A stretch of DNA of 64,000 nt from CAVSIS01 sp963814875 (GCA_963814875.1 CAWFFJ010000021.1:62001-126000); one strand, 5' to 3'; shown: positions 8,526 through 17,730, numbered from the stretch's first letter. Notes: generated by a model not told the origin, from the letters alone. Numbers and translations are program-made.

Positions 8526-10082
8526 ATGACCTGGCGCTCACACGTGGGTGCCGTGTCGGCAGCGGCCGCCGTCCTCGCGCTGCTGATCTGGCCCTCTTTC
8601 ATGGCCGTCGCGCGGGAGCTGCCCTTCGGGCCCCACGACTGGAAGCAGTCGGACTGCCTCGCGGTTGCCGAACGGTTCTTCCAGGACAACAGCTGGAACA
8701 TTCTCGACCCGCGTGTACTGAGCTGCTTCCCGGTCGACGGGCGGATCAACTTCGAGCTTCCGCTCGCGCCATGGCTCGCGGCGGTGACGGCCCGGTTTTC
8801 CGGCGACGACCAGCTGCCAGCTGCGCTGCGCCTGATCACTCTTCTGCTGAGCCTGCTCGGCCCGCTGGCGTTGTTCGTTCTGGTGTGGACGCACACGCGC
8901 AGCTTCCTCGCGAGCGTCGTCCCGATGCTCTTCCTGGTCGGATCGCCGGTCATCACGTACTACGCCACCAGCTCGCTCCCCGATGCGGCGGCACTCGGGC
9001 TGTTCCTCGCCGGGCTTACCTTGCAGCTTGCAGGATCTCAGGGGCCGACCCCTCGTCGGCAGGTGCTCGCCATCGCGGTCATGACCTTGGCCGGTTTGGT
9101 CAAGATGTCCTTCGCGCCGTACCTGGTGGTTCCCGCCGTACTCATCTGGCGCCGACGTGAGCGGTCGACGGGGGTTGGTCGCTTCGGGCTTCCGTTCGCG
9201 CCGGTGATCGCACTGGCGGGTTCGGCGATGCTGCTGGTCGGGCAGGTGATCCTCCTGAAGGCGCGCGAGTTGGCATTCGCGCCGACCTTCTGCGTCGCGG
9301 GCCCGGTCCCGATCACCTCGCTGGGCCAACTCGAGGGCGTTGTCCGGGCGATGCGCGGGCGCTGGCTCGGGGACCTGTTCTCGGTCCCGCAGTTGGTGAT
9401 CCTGGCGGCGGCGATCGCGGTGGTGATTGCACGGCGTGTCGCGCGCCGTCCTCCCGACGGCCTCTCGGTAGCATCAACCCTTGCGGCGGCGGTCATGGTC
9501 GCTCTTGTCGCTCTGTTCGGGCGTCAGCTCGCGTTTCACGACTACTACGCGATCGCGATGGTCGGCCCGTTGACAGGTCTGCTCGTGGTCCGCCTCGCGC
9601 TCACGTTGTGGGAGTGGCGGGAGCGGTTGGCCACGCTGCTGGGCCAGATCGGACTCGACTTCGTGCTGATCGCGCTCAGCGTGGGGAGCTTCGTCCCGCT
9701 GGAGGCCGCCCTTCACCGCCGGACCAACACCTGGTGGTGGTCGCAGAACCAGTGGTTGCGCGAGGCGAGGCACGACCTCGACGCCTGTGGCCAGGAGTGC
9801 GCCGGATCGGTCGCGGTGATGGGCTCGATATCCCCGAACCTCGCTCTGGTCTACCTCAACCGGAGGGGTTTCGTGCTCGGGCTGGGCCTGACCAGCGCCC
9901 TCGGCGCGACCCAGTTCGAGTCGTTCGACGACGCCGTCCGTTTTCTGGATTCGCACCGCGTGAGGGTGCTCGTTCTGCGTTCCCAGGTGATGAAGAAGCT
10001 GCCGCGGGACGAGCTTCATCGGGATTTTGTTGTGGTGGACGAAGCCGGAGAGGGCTATGTCTATGTGCGGCATTCGGGCTGA
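8526..10082 (+). CDS. GT-C-type polytopic membrane protein, paralog 1
   Basis: 518 aa. Hydrophobic through most of its length (around 9-11 segments), with a first extracytoplasmic loop containing PFGPHDWKQSDCLAVAERFF. This resembles the H-x-W-[RK]-Q-[TS]-D loop of GT39-like membrane glycosyltransferases. The start is the ATG at 8526, by alignment with the paralog 45 nt downstream; the frame stays open to 8463 without an RBS. The C-terminal ~100 residues form a small soluble domain (SVAVMGSISPNLALVYLNRRGF). It pairs with the next gene as a tandem duplication. Acceptor and donor are unknown. Confidence 0.7.
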   Translation: MTWRSHVGAVSAAAAVLALLIWPSFMAVARELPFGPHDWKQSDCLAVAERFFQDNSWNILDPRVLSCFPVDGRINFELPLAPWLAAVTARFSGDDQLPAALRLITLLLSLLGPLALFVLVWTHTRSFLASVVPMLFLVGSPVITYYATSSLPDAAALGLFLAGLTLQLAGSQGPTPRRQVLAIAVMTLAGLVKMSFAPYLVVPAVLIWRRRERSTGVGRFGLPFAPVIALAGSAMLLVGQVILLKARELAFAPTFCVAGPVPITSLGQLEGVVRAMRGRWLGDLFSVPQLVILAAAIAVVIARRVARRPPDGLSVASTLAAAVMVALVALFGRQLAFHDYYAIAMVGPLTGLLVVRLALTLWEWRERLATLLGQIGLDFVLIALSVGSFVPLEAALHRRTNTWWWSQNQWLREARHDLDACGQECAGSVAVMGSISPNLALVYLNRRGFVLGLGLTSALGATQFESFDDAVRFLDSHRVRVLVLRSQVMKKLPRDELHRDFVVVDEAGEGYVYVRHSG

Positions 10083-10127
10083 TCTCGTGGCCGTAGCACG
10101 GCCGGACGTCACCGTTTCGTGGGCCCG

Positions 10128-11687
10128 ATGAAGTGGCTCGTGCCTGGATGCGCCGTGTCCGCAGCGGCCGTGATCCTCGCGCTGCTGATTGGTCCGTCCT
10201 TCTTGAGCGTCGCTCGGGATCTGCCCTTCGGACCGCACGACTGGAAGCAGTCCGACTGCCTCTCCGTGGCTCAGCGGTTTCTCGACGACGGCAGCTGGAA
10301 CATCTTCGACCCGCGGATGCTGACCCTGTTTCCCGTCGACAGCCGAGTCAATCTCGAGTTTCCCCTGGCGCCCTACCTGGCGGCGGTCTCGGCCCGCGCC
10401 CTCGGCCAGGATGCGCTCCCCGAGATGCTGCGCCTGATCACTCTTGTGCTCAGCATGCTCGGACCGCTGGCGCTTTTCGCCCTGGTGTGGATGCAAGCCC
10501 GCAGCTTCATCGCCGGTCTTCTTCCGATGGTGTTCGTCGCAGCCTCGCCGGTGCTGATGTACTACGCGACGAACTCCCTGGCCGATGGTCCAGGGCTCGG
10601 CCTGGCACTTGCCGGTGTCGCCCTCGTCCTCGCGGGGGCGACTGGTCCGTCCCCGCGCCGGATCGTGCTGGGTATCGCAGTCATGACCCTCGCCGGCCTG
10701 GTCAAGATGTCTTTCGCTCCGTACCTGCTGATTCCGGCTGTGCTGGTGGTGAAGCGACGACGCAAGGGCCCCGTGGTATCGACTCTGTTCGAGTTACCCC
10801 GCGGCCCCGTCATTGCGCTCGCGGTCTCCGCCGCCATCCTGCTGGCGGAGGTCGTCGAGCTGAAGCATCGCGCTGCCGAGTTCGCCCCCACCTTCTGTGC
10901 GGCTGATACCCATCCGTTCGCGTCAATCGGTCAGATGGCGGATGTGGTTTGTTCGATGAGCCGCAACTGGCTCGGGGACCTGTTCTCGGTGCCGCAGCTC
11001 GTCGTCCTGGCGGCGGCGCTGGCACTTGTGGTCGTCAGCATGTTCACTCACCGTCCTCCCGACGACCTTGCGACGGCGTCGGCCGTTGCGGCTGGGGTCA
11101 TGGTCGCGCTCTTCGTGCTGTTTGGGAACCTGCTCGCCTTCCACGACTACTACGGGATCGCTATGTTCTACCCGCTGGCCGGGCTGCTCGTTGTGCGTCT
11201 CACGCTCTCCCTGTGGGCGTGGAGTACGCGAGCCGACGGAGTGCTCCGTCGCTCCGGCGTGAACCTCGTGCTTCTCGCCGCCGCCATAGCAGTCGCCTTG
11301 CCGGTCAATGCGGCCTTTCGACAACGTACGTCCCCGTGGTGGCGGGCGCAGAACGAGTGGCTTCGGGAGGCGCGGCGCGACCTCGATGCGTGCGGCGAGA
11401 GATGTGCGGGTCCGGTTGCAGTGATCGGCTCGATGCCGCCCAACCTGGCGCTCGTTTACCTCGGGCGGCAGGGCTACTCGATCGGTTTCACGGTCGAGAC
11501 TGCCCTGACCCCGGCCCGGTTCGCGAGTTTCGAGGACGGTGTCAGGTTCCTCGATGCGCACGGCGTTCGCGTGCTCGTGCTGCACCGGCAGGAAAAGGGA
11601 CTCGTCCCGGAGAACCTGCTCGACCGCTACTTCACGATGGTGGACGTGACGGGGGAGAGTGATGTTTTCGTACGACGCACGAGCTGA
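10128..11687 (+). CDS. GT-C-type polytopic membrane protein, paralog 2
   Basis: 519 aa. Co-linear with the preceding gene over its full length. Shared blocks include PFGPHDWKQSDCL, MLRLITL(V)LS.LGPLALF.LVW, IAVMTLAGLVKMSFAPYL, AFHDYYGIAM and W(R)AQNEWLREAR(R)DLDACG. By eye the pair is over half identical. ATG at 10128 matches the paralog's N-terminus; the GTG at 10119 would add three residues. Same predicted GT-C-like topology. Tandem duplicates in a glycan locus may add consecutive residues or serve alternate acceptors (inference). Confidence 0.7.
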   Translation: MKWLVPGCAVSAAAVILALLIGPSFLSVARDLPFGPHDWKQSDCLSVAQRFLDDGSWNIFDPRMLTLFPVDSRVNLEFPLAPYLAAVSARALGQDALPEMLRLITLVLSMLGPLALFALVWMQARSFIAGLLPMVFVAASPVLMYYATNSLADGPGLGLALAGVALVLAGATGPSPRRIVLGIAVMTLAGLVKMSFAPYLLIPAVLVVKRRRKGPVVSTLFELPRGPVIALAVSAAILLAEVVELKHRAAEFAPTFCAADTHPFASIGQMADVVCSMSRNWLGDLFSVPQLVVLAAALALVVVSMFTHRPPDDLATASAVAAGVMVALFVLFGNLLAFHDYYGIAMFYPLAGLLVVRLTLSLWAWSTRADGVLRRSGVNLVLLAAAIAVALPVNAAFRQRTSPWWRAQNEWLREARRDLDACGERCAGPVAVIGSMPPNLALVYLGRQGYSIGFTVETALTPARFASFEDGVRFLDAHGVRVLVLHRQEKGLVPENLLDRYFTMVDVTGESDVFVRRTS

Positions 11688-11717
11688 CCGCGCTTCGGTT
11701 TCACCTTCGGAATCGCC

Positions 11718-12104
11718 ATGCACAGCCTGAAGGTGAGCGTCGAGGCGACCGGCCGGACTCTGACGGCTGTCGTCACGCGACCCGGCGAGGATCTCGTGGT
11801 CGCCGTTGGAGGCGGTGAGCGCCCCCACGTCGGCTGCATCGTGGTGGCGGTCCCGGTGCCGTCCCGACGGCGACCCGGGGAGTACTCGGCGAGCGTGTCG
11901 GTCCTGACGCTGCCGCCGCACAAGGAAGAGCCGATCGCGCGTCCGATCGCCGAGCGCCTCTCGGCGCGCCTCGGCCGGGTAACGGTCGTCACCGCCGGCG
12001 TCCACGAGGACGGGCTCGACGCGGAAGGTGTCGCCGCGTGGCTCGCTCTCGGTGCGCGGCTGACGGAGGAGCTCCTGCGACGGCTCGCCGTCGACACGCC
12101 GTAG
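11718..12104 (+). CDS. LpdD-like small protein (prenylated-flavin chaperone-like family)
   Basis: 128 aa soluble protein. GGGERPHVGCIVVAVP (about residues 31-46), SVSVLTLPPHKEEPIARPIAERL (59-81) and VTVVTAGVHEDGL resemble the conserved signature of small LpdD-like proteins, which accompany UbiD-type decarboxylases and are proposed to help load prenylated flavin. No UbiD or UbiX gene is in this window, so the role here is open. It lies 30 nt after the GT-C paralog and could be co-transcribed. Assignment is from remembered family sequences. Confidence 0.55.
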   Translation: MHSLKVSVEATGRTLTAVVTRPGEDLVVAVGGGERPHVGCIVVAVPVPSRRRPGEYSASVSVLTLPPHKEEPIARPIAERLSARLGRVTVVTAGVHEDGLDAEGVAAWLALGARLTEELLRRLAVDTP

Positions 12105-12151
12105 TACCTGGCGGCTGAGCGAGCCGGTGGCTCCGCGGAGCGCGCTGCTGT

Positions 12152-12170
12152 GGATTCGCTGCGCGAATCC
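12152..12170 (+). repeat. Mini-hairpin family copy 1
   Basis: GGATTCGC-TGC-GCGAATCC: perfect 8-bp arms with a 3-nt loop. Member of the NGATNNGC-N3-GCN'N'ATNN family described in the findings. Confidence 0.75.
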
Positions 12171-12213
12171 CGGGCATCATGAGGCTCGGACCGGCCGCGC
12201 TGACCTGCCGACA

Positions 12214-12232
12214 GGATGTGCGCAGCACATCC
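12214..12232 (+). repeat. Mini-hairpin family copy 2
   Basis: GGATGTGC-GCA-GCACATCC: perfect 8-bp arms, 3-nt loop, 62 nt after copy 1. The variable stem positions differ from copy 1 but remain paired (covariation). Confidence 0.75.
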
Positions 12233-12315
12233 AATTGAGCTGCGTGCCGCACAGCCCCTGACCAGCGCTCGCACCGGCACCGCGTTCAAGGGCTGTGCGG
12301 AACGCAGTCCACCGG

Positions 12316-12321
12316 TACAAT
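12316..12321 (+). promoter_or_regulatory. Candidate -10 (TACAAT), possible leaderless start
   Basis: TACAAT ends 10 nt before the ATG at 12332. If it is a -10, transcription would begin close to the start codon and the mRNA would be nearly leaderless. It also overlaps the alternative ATG at 12320, arguing against that start. No clear -35. Confidence 0.35.
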
Positions 12322-12331
12322 GCGGCGGACA

Positions 12332-14389
12332 ATGGGAATCCTGCTGCTCCTGCTGGCAGTGGTGGCCGCCGGGCTCGCCGGTTATGCGCTGCTGGTCGCC
12401 CTCGGCCATGACGACTTCGAGGCCTGGGCGGCGGGTCGCATCGTCGGTCTCATGCTGGTTGCGCTGCCGTCGTGGTGGCTCGGCGTTGCAGGGCTCACCG
12501 CGTGGCGGGCCGTCGGTGGCGTGCTGCTTCTGGCCGGGGCCGTCGTCGGCGCGACGACGCTGTGGCGGCGGCGCTCGGCGTGGCGCGCGATCGCCGCCGC
12601 CGAGGCCGTCGTCACGGTCGCCAGCCTGATGGTGCTGCTTCTGCGCCTCGACCATCCCGAGATCCTCGGCACCGAAAAGCCCATGGACCTCGGGATCATG
12701 GCGACCCTGCAGCGCGCGACCGGGTTTCCCCCTCCCGACATGTGGCTTGCGGGCGAGTCGCTGCCGTACTACTACCTGGGATCGCTGCTGTGGTCGGTGC
12801 CACTGGCAATGTCGCGGGTCCCGCTCGAGATCGGCTACAACCTGGTGGTCGTGCTGCTCGGCGGGGCGACGGCCGGCCTGCTGTGGGCGCTCGGGCGCCG
12901 GCTCGCGGGCGGTCACGCGGCGGGCCTGCTGGCGTCGTTCTTCGGTCTGATTGCCGGGACCCCGGATGGGCTGCGCCAGCTGCTTGCCGGCAAACCGCTG
13001 GGCGGCCTCGATGTGTGGGCGTCGTCCCGGCAGGTGACGGACACCATCACCGAGTGGCCACTGTTCACGATCTGGCTCGGCGACCTGCATCCGCACCTGC
13101 TGTCGCTGCCGACGGCCCTGGCGGCGGTGCTGGTCGCCGCGCACGCTGCGTCCGGGGAGCGGCTGCGCCTCGGCGGCGTCGCGCTGGCGGCAGCACTGTT
13201 CGGGGTCACCTGGGCGGCCAATCCGTGGGCGATGCCGCCGACCCTGGCCGCAGTCGGGCTGATGCTCGTGCTCGGCGACGGCCGTTGGCGATGGCCCTGG
13301 CAGGGCGCCGCCCGCTGGGGGGCGGCGATCGCGGTCGCAGTCGTGGGCTGGCTGGTCACGTCTCCCTTCCAGCTCGCCTACCATCCGCCATTCGAGGGGC
13401 TCGGCCTGGTCCACGCCTGGAGCCCTCCGATCCAGCTGATGCTGTGGGGAGGCTCGTTGCTGGTCGCGGCTGTCGGTGGCGCCTGTGCAGTGCTCGCCGA
13501 GGCCGGTGGTGGCGGCGAGCGGGGCCGCGCCTTCATGTGGGCCTCGGTGGCTGTGGTGACCGTGGCCGCGGCGGCGAGCGGACGACCCAGCCTGGTGATG
13601 CTGGTCGGGAGCGCTGCCGTGCTGGTCGGCGCAGTGCTGTGGTCCGCCGCACCGGAGCAGCGTCCGGGCTTGGCGCTGGCGGCGCTCGGCGTATTTCTGC
13701 TCGCGGCCCCCGAAGTGGTGTTCGTACGCGACCCCTACGGCGAGGCGTTGCACCGCATGAACACAGTATTCAAGGCCTACTTTCAAGGCTGGGTGCTGCT
13801 CGCGGTGGCGCTGCCGGCGCTGGTCCGTACCGCGGCGCCGTCGCGGCGGGCGCGGAGGATTCTGCTCGCGTTCATTCTGGTCCCTGCGCTGCCGCACCTG
13901 CTCGGCATGGTGACGGCCCCGTTCAGCGGACGGCCGTTGGGCCTCGACGGGCTGCGCTGGATGAGCGCCGGGGATCGCGCGCTGGTCAGTGAGCTGCGCC
14001 GCGAGCCGCCGGGGGCCTCGCTGGTCGAAGCGGTGGGCGGCGCCTACACGGAGTACGCCCGCCTGTCGGCGGCGAGCGGCGTGCCGGCGTTGCTCGGCTG
14101 GGCCAATCACGAGGGTGTGTGGCGCGGCAACTCGATTTCCCCGGAGCTCGAGCGGCGGCGTGGGCTGGTGAACGCGATCTACCACGCCGGAGATCCCGCC
14201 GAGGTGCGCCGCCTGGTGCGGGAGGCCGGAGTGGACCTGGTGGCCATCGGATCGCTCGAGTCGCGTGACTTTTCGCCGGCGGAGCTCGACGCGGTGGCTG
14301 CGGCAGGCGACGCCGTCACCGAGCTCTCCGGAGCTCGCTTGGTGCGATTTGCGAGAGCGCCTGTGGAGGAGATGGGTGGCGGTGACTGA
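12332..14389 (+). CDS. DUF2298 (Chlor_Arch_YYY-type) polytopic membrane protein
   Basis: 685 aa, hydrophobic almost throughout (a dozen or more segments). EKPMDLGIMATLQRA...PPDMWLAGESLPYYYLGSLLW near residues 110-150 and WLGDLHPHLLSLPTALAAV near residue 250 match the signature of the DUF2298 family (TIGR03662 type). That family was described mainly from Chloroflexi and Archaea and has a GT-C-like fold. The ATG at 12332 (MGILLLLLAVV) is preferred to the one at 12320. It overlaps the next gene by 14 nt; in the source taxa this family is also paired with TIGR03663-like proteins, so the two probably work together on a polyprenyl-linked glycan (inference). Confidence 0.8.
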   Translation: MGILLLLLAVVAAGLAGYALLVALGHDDFEAWAAGRIVGLMLVALPSWWLGVAGLTAWRAVGGVLLLAGAVVGATTLWRRRSAWRAIAAAEAVVTVASLMVLLLRLDHPEILGTEKPMDLGIMATLQRATGFPPPDMWLAGESLPYYYLGSLLWSVPLAMSRVPLEIGYNLVVVLLGGATAGLLWALGRRLAGGHAAGLLASFFGLIAGTPDGLRQLLAGKPLGGLDVWASSRQVTDTITEWPLFTIWLGDLHPHLLSLPTALAAVLVAAHAASGERLRLGGVALAAALFGVTWAANPWAMPPTLAAVGLMLVLGDGRWRWPWQGAARWGAAIAVAVVGWLVTSPFQLAYHPPFEGLGLVHAWSPPIQLMLWGGSLLVAAVGGACAVLAEAGGGGERGRAFMWASVAVVTVAAAASGRPSLVMLVGSAAVLVGAVLWSAAPEQRPGLALAALGVFLLAAPEVVFVRDPYGEALHRMNTVFKAYFQGWVLLAVALPALVRTAAPSRRARRILLAFILVPALPHLLGMVTAPFSGRPLGLDGLRWMSAGDRALVSELRREPPGASLVEAVGGAYTEYARLSAASGVPALLGWANHEGVWRGNSISPELERRRGLVNAIYHAGDPAEVRRLVREAGVDLVAIGSLESRDFSPAELDAVAAAGDAVTELSGARLVRFARAPVEEMGGGD

Positions 14390-16769
14390 GCGCAAGCTTG
14401 ACGCTCTGGTACGAAGCGAGCGCTGGCGGCGCCTCGCACCGTGGCTCGCGCTCGCCGCGCTCGCGGCCGCGCTCCACCTGTGGGGCCTCGGCGAGCGCAC
14501 CTTCCACCACGACGAGGCGATCCACGCCAAGCTGTCGTGGGACCTGTGGCGCCACGGCAGCTACCACTACGACCCGACCTACCACGGGCCGCTGCTCTAC
14601 TTCACGGCGGCCCTGACCTATGTCATCGCAGGGGCGAGCGACTACACCGCGCGCCTTCCCGCGGCTCTTGCGGGCATCGGCATGGTCTGGGTTGCATGGC
14701 GCCTGCGGAGGAGCCTCGGCGGCCGGGCGGCGTGGTGGACCGGCCTGCTTTTCACGATCTCTCCGATCTTCCTCTACTTCGGCCGCTTCGAGCGGATGGA
14801 CCTGCCCGAAGCGCTGTTCGCGTCGGGGGCGCTGCTCGCTTTCCGCGATGCCCTGCGCGCTCGCCGCGGGTCGTGGGCGGCGCTGGGGGTGTGGGCGGGG
14901 CTCGCATTCGCGACCAAGGAGAACGCCTACGTCACCGCGACCCTGCTCGGCCTCACTGCGGCCTTGATGGCGGTCGACCGGGGATTCCTCCAGGCAGTGC
15001 CCGCGGCGGTACGGTGGCTGACCGCACGATGGACCGGGATCGCAACCGCTGCTGCGACCTTCGTGGCGGTGACTCTGCCGCTGTACACGGTCGGGTTCAC
15101 CCGGCCCGGCGACTGGCTTTTCCCGGTGCGTGCGATCACCTACTGGTGGGGACAGCACACCGTCCAGCGTGTCGGGGGCCCGTGGTGGTTCCACCTTCCC
15201 CGCCTGGCCCAGTACGAGTTCCTCGCGATCGGTGCGGCCACGGTGTGGGTCGCACGCCGCTGGCGCCGCTTGCGGCCGGTGGAGCTCTTCTTGTACCTGC
15301 TCGGCTTGACGTCGGTGGGGATGTACTGTTGGCTCGGCGAGAAGGTGCCCTGGCTCGCGGTCCACCAGGTGTGGCCATTCGTGCCGCTGGCCGGGGCGCA
15401 GCTCGCGCACACGTTCGGGCCGCACGGACGCCGTGCGGGGCGAATCGTCGCGGTGCTCGCGCTCGCCGCGACGGTGGTCACGACCGTGACCGCGTCGTTT
15501 GTGCTCGACGAGATCACACCGGCGCGGCGCCGCGTCGAGTCGCTGATCTTCGTTCAGACCTGTCCCGAGGTCGGCGCCCTGGTGCGCGAGATCACGGCCG
15601 CGGCGGCGGCTGCCGACGAGGCCCCGGCAATTGCGGTGAGCGGCGAGGCGTCGTGGCCGCTGACCTGGTACCTGCGCGACATCAGTGTGCAGTGGTCGCT
15701 TCCGACCCCGGGCCGCAGGCCGGCGATCGTGGTCTGCGATCTCACCGCCGAGCCCGACGCGCGGCGCGCCCTCGGCCCCGGGTACACCCGAGAGCGGATC
15801 CCGCTGCGGGCGTGGTGGCTGATGGCACAGGCCCGTCCGACGGTGGGCCAGGTACTGCGCTACCTTTTCACGCGGATCCCCTGGGGCGGCATCGGCAGCA
15901 CCGACGTCGTCGTGCTGCGGCGCGGCTCGGCCGAGGACGCAGCGGCGGCGCAGGAGGAGGACGTTCCTCCGGTCCTCGCCGAAGCTCTCGGCGTGCGCGC
16001 CGTGCGGACGATCGGGTCGGGCTTCATGGGCGAGCCGCGGGGCATCGCGCTTCGCGAGAGCGAGCTCGCGGTTGCGGACGCGAGCCTGGGTCAGGTGCTG
16101 CGGCTGTCGGTGGCCGGCGCGGTCGGCGGAACCCTGCTGACCGGGGAGCTCAACCAGCCGGAGTCGGTCGCGTGGCGCCGTCCTGGCGAGATCGTGATCG
16201 CCGACACCTGGAACCAGCGCGTCCTCGTGGCGTCGTTCGCGGCCGGGGTCGGGCCGACCGACCTGGCGGCGCCCGAAGGCGGCTGGTACGGTCCGCGCGG
16301 AGTGGCGCTGTCGCCGGAAGGGCGGCTTGCGGTGACCGACACCGGGAACAAGCGCGTGGTGGTGTACGACGCCGAGCTCGCCAACCCGCGGGTCGCGGCC
16401 GGCGGGCTCGATGAGCCGGTCGGGATCGCATGGCTCGACGCGCGCCGGGTGCTGGTCTGCGACACGGGGCACCATCGGCTGGTCACGGTGAACGTCGACG
16501 ACGGATCCGAGACCGAGGTCCAGATGCCCGAAGCGTGGCCCGACTACTACTCTCGTCCGCAGGTCGTCGTGCTCGGACCCGGGCGGTGGCTCGCCAGCGA
16601 CACTCCGGCCGGATCGCTGTGGCTGGTCGAGGACGGACGAGCCCGTCGCCTCGATCTGAGGCCGGCCGGGATTGCGCCGACCGGTCTGGCATGGGACGGG
16701 GAGCGCCGGCGTCTCGTGATCGGTGATCTCCAGGGTAAGCTCTGGGTGCTGGAGGTGGGCGATGGCTGA
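14376..16769 (+). CDS. Agl23/TIGR03663-like GT-C membrane protein fused to an NHL-type beta-propeller
   Basis: 797 aa. The membrane part (about residues 20-420) starts with HLWGLGERTFHHDEAIHAKLSW, where FHHDE is the acidic first-loop motif of TIGR03663/Agl23-like proteins, followed by YDPTYHGPLLYF and FGRFERMDLPEALF. After a soluble linker, residues about 555-797 carry NHL-like blades: EPRGIALR, QPESVAWRRPGEIVIADTWNQRVL, GPRGVALSPEGRLAVTDTGNKRVVVYD, EPVGIAWLDARRVLVCDTGHHRLV. GTG at 14376 is chosen because GGAGGA ends 5 nt upstream; it overlaps the DUF2298 gene by 14 nt. The propeller is probably extracytoplasmic. Confidence 0.8.
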   Translation: MAVTERKLDALVRSERWRRLAPWLALAALAAALHLWGLGERTFHHDEAIHAKLSWDLWRHGSYHYDPTYHGPLLYFTAALTYVIAGASDYTARLPAALAGIGMVWVAWRLRRSLGGRAAWWTGLLFTISPIFLYFGRFERMDLPEALFASGALLAFRDALRARRGSWAALGVWAGLAFATKENAYVTATLLGLTAALMAVDRGFLQAVPAAVRWLTARWTGIATAAATFVAVTLPLYTVGFTRPGDWLFPVRAITYWWGQHTVQRVGGPWWFHLPRLAQYEFLAIGAATVWVARRWRRLRPVELFLYLLGLTSVGMYCWLGEKVPWLAVHQVWPFVPLAGAQLAHTFGPHGRRAGRIVAVLALAATVVTTVTASFVLDEITPARRRVESLIFVQTCPEVGALVREITAAAAAADEAPAIAVSGEASWPLTWYLRDISVQWSLPTPGRRPAIVVCDLTAEPDARRALGPGYTRERIPLRAWWLMAQARPTVGQVLRYLFTRIPWGGIGSTDVVVLRRGSAEDAAAAQEEDVPPVLAEALGVRAVRTIGSGFMGEPRGIALRESELAVADASLGQVLRLSVAGAVGGTLLTGELNQPESVAWRRPGEIVIADTWNQRVLVASFAAGVGPTDLAAPEGGWYGPRGVALSPEGRLAVTDTGNKRVVVYDAELANPRVAAGGLDEPVGIAWLDARRVLVCDTGHHRLVTVNVDDGSETEVQMPEAWPDYYSRPQVVVLGPGRWLASDTPAGSLWLVEDGRARRLDLRPAGIAPTGLAWDGERRRLVIGDLQGKLWVLEVGDG

Positions 16770-17730
16770 TGCGCCCGAGCTGAGCGTCGTCGTGCCGGCG
16801 TTCAACGAGCAGGAGAGCGTTCCGGTCATGGTCGAGCGCCTCACGGCGGTCCTCGAGGGCGTCGTCGACGGTTTCGAGGTGGTGTTCGTGGACGACGGCT
16901 CGCGCGACGCGACCTGGGAGAGGATCTCGGCGGCAGCGGCGAGCGATCCCAGGATCCGCGGCGTCCGTTTCGCGCGCAACTTCGGCCACCAGGCGGCGCT
17001 CACGGCCGGCGTGGACGCTGCCCGCGGGCGGGCCGTCGTGATCATCGACGCCGACCTCCAGGACCCGCCTGAAGTGATCCCGGAGCTGGTCGCCCGGTGG
17101 CGGGACGGCTACGAGGTGGTCTTTGCCCAACGCGAGATCCGAGAAGGGGAGACCTGGTTCAAGCGAGCCAGTGCGGCCGCGTTCTACCGCCTGCTGCGAT
17201 CGATCACGAACGTGGACATCCCAGTCGACACGGGAGACTTCCGGCTCATGGGCCCGCGAGCGGTCGCCGCCTTTCGGTCGTTGCCGGAACGCAACCGTTT
17301 CATCCGCGGCCTCGTCAGCTGGATCGGTTTTCCCCAGGTCGCGGTGCGCTACCGCCGTCACGCGCGCCTCGCAGGAGACACCAAGTACCCGCTCAAGAAG
17401 ATGCTCCGGTTCGCCCTCGACGGGATCACCTCGTTCTCGTTCCTGCCGCTGCGCCTGGCGACCTGGATCGGCTTCACGATCTCGGTCGTAGCTTTCCTGT
17501 ACATCCTCGTGGTCATCGGTCTCAAGATCGCAGGCATCAACTGGCCGGGGTACACCTCGTTGATGGCGTCGATCCTGTTTCTCGGCGGGGTCCAGCTGAC
17601 CATGATCGGGATCCTCGGGGAGTACGTCGCCCGGGTCTTCGAGGAGGTCAAGCGACGCCCGCTCTACCTGGTCGGAGAGTCCACCGACGGCACGACCGCG
17701 ATCGTCCCGCCCGAGCGTCCGTCGTCCTGA
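16762..17730 (+). CDS. Polyprenyl-phosphate glycosyltransferase, GT2 (GtrB/DPM1-like)
   Basis: 322 aa. GT-A catalytic domain (ELSVVVPAFNEQESVPVM, VFVDDGSRD, RNFGHQAALTAGVDAA, IIDADLQDPPE) followed by two C-terminal membrane segments (about residues 225-300) and a cytoplasmic tail. This is the GtrB/ArnC-like layout. It is predicted to move a sugar from a nucleotide donor to undecaprenyl phosphate, giving the lipid-linked donor that GT-C enzymes use outside the membrane. The ATG at 16762 overlaps the previous gene by 8 nt, so donor synthesis and the GT-C partner appear translationally coupled. Confidence 0.9.
   Translation: MADAPELSVVVPAFNEQESVPVMVERLTAVLEGVVDGFEVVFVDDGSRDATWERISAAAASDPRIRGVRFARNFGHQAALTAGVDAARGRAVVIIDADLQDPPEVIPELVARWRDGYEVVFAQREIREGETWFKRASAAAFYRLLRSITNVDIPVDTGDFRLMGPRAVAAFRSLPERNRFIRGLVSWIGFPQVAVRYRRHARLAGDTKYPLKKMLRFALDGITSFSFLPLRLATWIGFTISVVAFLYILVVIGLKIAGINWPGYTSLMASILFLGGVQLTMIGILGEYVARVFEEVKRRPLYLVGESTDGTTAIVPPERPSS

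Larger units (their letters stand above)
12105..12331. other. 227-nt intergenic region with two mini-hairpins and a possible -10
   Basis: No gene seen. It holds two perfect 8-3-8 mini-hairpins (12152-12170 and 12214-12232, listed separately) and a TACAAT at 12316-12321 just before the DUF2298 gene. Confidence 0.7.

Noticed and set aside
11627..17045. Very long open frames (over 900 codons) antisense to the DUF2298 and TIGR03663-like genes, and another antisense to 21210-24101
   Set aside because: High GC removes stop codons from antisense frames. These are low-complexity Arg/Gly/Pro-rich translations lying opposite well-supported genes.
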